64,000 bases of DNA from Carposina sasakii. Lineage: Eukaryota; Arthropoda; Insecta; Lepidoptera; Carposinidae. Made by a program: the position numbers and the translations under genes. The stretch covers positions 5,456,001 to 5,520,000 of the forward strand of contig CP053156.1 of NCBI GenBank assembly GCA_014607495.2, in the 5' to 3' direction. Shown one piece after another: positions 60,847 to 64,000 of this stretch (the first letter of the stretch is position 1; each line of letters begins with the position of its first letter). The notes below the pieces were generated by a model. The model did no database searches. It saw only the letters and a list, made by a program, of their open reading frames with translations, and had not been told where the DNA came from.

Positions 60847-63800
60847 TACATTGATAATAATTATAGTGAGAACTTATCAATATTATCTTCCCTCGGTTTA
60901 CCTACATCCAATTGGGACTTTGTTTTATTTCACTCACTTTTGACCAAAATTGACAAAGCTTCACGAGAGGCTTTTGAGCTGAATTGTAAGAACAGTGAGT
61001 TTCCTACTTTTCAACAATTAAAGTCATTTTTGAAGGACAGGTGTGAGGCTCTAGAGCGTTCATCCTTATCTTCCAATAACCAATTATTACCTAACCAATC
61101 ATACAAAAAAGTTAATCCTCCTTCTCATCAATCAAAATCGTCCCCAACAATGCTTCTAGCACAGACATCAGTAAACAATTTATCATGTGTGTTATGTAAG
61201 GACAAACATGCCTTACATTCATGTTCAACATTTTTAGCAAAATCTCCTCAGGAGCGAAACCAGATTGTTAAACAAAACAAATTGTGCTACAACTGCTTAC
61301 GCAGTAATCATATGACATCTAAATGTATGTCCCAGTACAAGTGTAAAAGTTGTGGTCAACGGCACAACAGCCTGTTACATTTTCCACCAAGAAACTCATT
61401 AAATCATAATCCAAATCATAGTCAGGAAACTGCTTCTTCTAATCAATTAGCTCCACATCACCATCTTTCTTCAGAGAATGTCATCACACCAGTCACATCT
61501 TTGTCTAACATTTCAGCTGGTAGTGTTGGTTCTGCTTTTGTGATGCTAGCAACAGCAGAGGTGGAGGTGAAGGATGGCTTTGGCTCTTATCAAAAGGTTC
61601 GTATTCTTCTCGATCCAGGTAGTCAGAGCCACATCATTACCAATAATTGTACTCGACGTCTTAATCTAATCCGATACAAGGCTACTACAGCTATGTCAGG
61701 TATTGGTGAGGTCCCGGCACAATCTAGTAGCAAGGTATTTTTAGAGATTCGTCCTATAGGTAAATCAGAGCCTACATTTACAACCGAGGCAGTTACATTG
61801 GAAAAAATATGTGGTGATATGCCTACTCATCCTGTGAACATTACTAATTTTAAACATTTAGCAAATCTTAGGTTAGCAGATGAGTCATATTACAAGTCTA
61901 GACCAATAGACATTCTCATTGGTGGAGAAATATTTCCACAAATTTTGCTGCCAGGTATAATTGATGGTGGCAATCAAGCTGCAACAGCTATCAATACAAT
62001 ATTTGGTTATATCTTAATGGGACGTACCTCATCATCAAGTGACTCTTCTCCCACCCCTCTATCAATCAATCACGTGTCAATGGATGCCAGTTTGGATGTT
62101 GCCATTCAAAAGTTTTGGGAGATAGATAACATATCAGAATCAAAGGAGTGTCAGTCTGCAGCTGAAACTCAGTGTGAACAAATTTATCAATTAACTCATC
62201 GTCGTAACAGTGACGGTTGTTATATCGTATACTTACCATTTCGTGAGCAAATGCCATCTTTCAGTGATTCATATTCGATTGCGCTTCGACGTTTTCAACA
62301 ATTAGAAAGGCGATTGCTAAAAAATCCTACGTTTCATGAAGAATACAAAGAACATGTGATGGAGTATTTATCAAGTGGCCAGATGGAATTGGTGCCACCG
62401 GAGGAGTGTCAATCACCTTCAGCATATTATATACCGCATCATGCGGTTGTAAAGCCAGGCAAGCTTCGTGTGGTGTACGACGCGTCGTGCAAGGATAAAA
62501 ATGGTGTGTCCTTGAATGATACTCTTCTGACGGGGCCAAGACTTCAGGCAGATATAACGGATATATTGTGGCGTTTCAGACTGCACCCAGTCGTGTTTAC
62601 TTCTGATGTTCGTCAGATGTATCGTCGTATCATTGTCACAGAACAACATCGGGATTTTCAACGTATTCTCTTCAGAGGATCACCTCAAGAGTCCGTGCAG
62701 GAATACCGCCTCAATCGGGTGACTTTCGGCGTTTCTTCAGCGCCATATTTGGCAATTCGCACGATGCAACAGCTCGCTCACGATGAGGAGGATTCTTTCC
62801 CTATTGCAGCAGGCATTTTACGCCGAGATCTATATGTCGATGACGTCGTGACCGGTTGTAGCGGCGTTGATGACGTTTTGGAATGTCAGAGGCAGCTTAT
62901 TGGCCTCATGGCGGCGGGCGGTTTCGAGCTTCGAAAGTGGTCCAGCAATCACACGGCTGTACTGAATAATGTACCCGAGAGTCACCGTGCGGTTCCGGGC
63001 GTTACATTTGATAGCGATGCTCTCTTTGTGAAGGTCCTTGGTCTGTGCTGGAATTCACAAGAAGACATATTCAGTTACAATGTAAATCAAATAAATCGGG
63101 AATGTACCAAACGTACCATGCTCTCTGAACTAGCTCGCATCTATGATCCTATCGGCCTTCTTACGCCATTGACATTTCAGGCAAAGCATCTTATTCAGCG
63201 TTTGTGGTTATTAGGGACACCATGGGATCACCCCGTACCGGACGACATTAAACAATTTTGGACGAAATACATGCAGCAGTTACCCCACTTGTCGCAGCTG
63301 AAAATTCCTAGGCGCATCACCCAAGATGACGCGGTCACTTATCAGCTTCACGGGTTTTCAGATGCAAGTGAAGCAGGTTATGCTGGCGTGGTCTACATTC
63401 GTTCCACCAATCATCAAAATGAACATCATGTTGCCCTCGTAGGTGCTAGATCACGTGTGGCGCCTACCAAGCGTAGGACATTGCCTAGGCTCGAGCTCTG
63501 TGGTGCTTCGTTACTAGCTGACCTTGTGCATCATATCACAAATCTTTTTTCGGACTTCATAGAAATCGAAGGTGTGTATACATGGTCCGACTCAACCATA
63601 GTCCTATCATGGATCAAGTCCAAATCAAGTGATTACAAAGCCTTTGTGGGAAATCGTATATCAAATATTCAACGTAAGATCCCTGGAGCTATTTGGAATC
63701 ATGTCTCAGGTAAACAAAATCCTGCGGATTGTGCAAGTCGTGGTTTAACGCCCCACGATCTTATTAATCATCAAATGTGGTGGACTGGCCCAGAGTGGCT

Positions 63801-64000
63801 GTCACGTGATCAGCATAATTGGCCGAAAGAGCCTGAGACAAAATCATATCAAACTGATCCTGAAATATCGAGTGAGAAACGGGTATGTGTTTTGTCTAAT
63901 ACTCTGGCAAATGGCGAACATCCATTTGATAGTCTAATCAGTAAATTTTCATCGCTGAGAAAGGTTCAGCGTATTGTAGCATATTGCAAGAGATTTGTTG
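60742..64000 (+). CDS. BEL/Pao gag C-terminus and Pol (protease, reverse transcriptase, RNase H), incomplete at window edge
   Basis: An uninterrupted frame of about 1,086 codons, open to the edge; homology begins near 60847. Residue numbers count from 60742. Zinc knuckles: CYNCLRSNHMTSKC at 182-195 (CX2CX4HX4C), then a CXXC..H motif ending at 213. Aspartic protease at about 285-400 with ILLDPGSQSHI (D291; DPG instead of the usual DSG/DTG). Reverse transcriptase about 560-780: LRVVYDAS (574), first catalytic Asp in SDVRQMYR (622), FGVSSAP (662), catalytic YVDD (698-701). The Peptidase_A17/Pao region includes YDPIGLLTPLTF. RNase H about 868-1000: FSDAS (D874), LPRLELCG (E918), WSDSTIVLSW (D950), NPADCASRG (D996). 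Integrase would lie beyond 64000. The polymerase acts on the element's own RNA in gag-derived particles. Codon use is unlike the AT-rich flanks, GC-richer in the RT half. Family BEL/Pao is certain; the lineage is not. Confidence 0.93.

Larger units (their letters stand above)
60170..64000 (+). mobile_element. BEL/Pao LTR retrotransposon, 3' end outside window
   Basis: Element-level entry for the broken gag and open pol. It encodes protein in one direction only and continues past the edge. The internal order gag-protease-RT-RNase H is that of the BEL/Pao superfamily (Belpaoviridae). Ty3/Gypsy and Copia are excluded by the zinc-knuckle/DUF1759/A17 protease layout and by the RT motifs. Confidence 0.92.

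Overview
The window looks like gene-poor, AT-rich nuclear DNA from a lepidopteran insect (moth or butterfly). This is inferred from its interspersed repeats. They include many copies of the CAGTCCACTGCTGGACGTAG block, which is the 3' end of an RTE-type LINE reading ...QQWT..G-stop on the opposite strand. They also include many copies of the GACGCCCGCGACTTCGTCCG repeat, and tRNA-derived SINEs of the Metulj type. No operons, Shine-Dalgarno sites, CRISPR arrays or phage genes are visible. I found no convincing host protein-coding gene, so the first 59 kb is best read as intergenic or intronic DNA built from old, nested transposable elements.

The only substantial coding sequence is at the right edge. 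A BEL/Pao LTR retrotransposon starts with a leader at about 59.5 kb, followed by a gag gene at 60170. The gag is broken by one in-frame stop (60518-60520) and one frame change (about 60845). After that, a single reading frame of about 1,086 codons runs to the window edge without a stop. It carries zinc knuckles, an aspartic protease, a reverse transcriptase with YVDD, and an RNase H. The integrase and 3' LTR would lie beyond 64000.

The rest is layered repeats. 0-8 kb: D repeats with a nested SINE, a tRNA-derived SINE holding a 40-bp palindromic insertion with an 8-bp target duplication, and a foldback element with a SINE in its loop. 8-22 kb: many B-family copies, several foldback MITEs, and two inverted D copies (17.5-18.4 kb), one flanked by a perfect 26-bp direct repeat. 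21-31 kb: RTE and other LINE 3' fragments, a 756-bp long-TIR element and TA-flanked MITEs. 31-33.1 kb: a ~1-kb CpG-rich tandem duplication. 33-45 kb: two MITE families with TA flanks, two hAT-type MITEs, RTE-derived SINEs, a tRNA-like sequence and a ~1.77-kb inverted-repeat structure. 45-59 kb: mostly unexplained AT-rich DNA with scattered repeats.

The logic of the region is parasitic. Autonomous elements (RTE-like LINEs, another LINE lineage, BEL/Pao) survive as fragments or as one partly intact copy. Short non-autonomous elements that carry their 3' ends or terminal repeats greatly outnumber them. Working family names used here: B, C, D, E, F, G, K, L, M, N; these are labels for this window only. 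For B, C and D the plus sign is an arbitrary reading direction defined in the entries.
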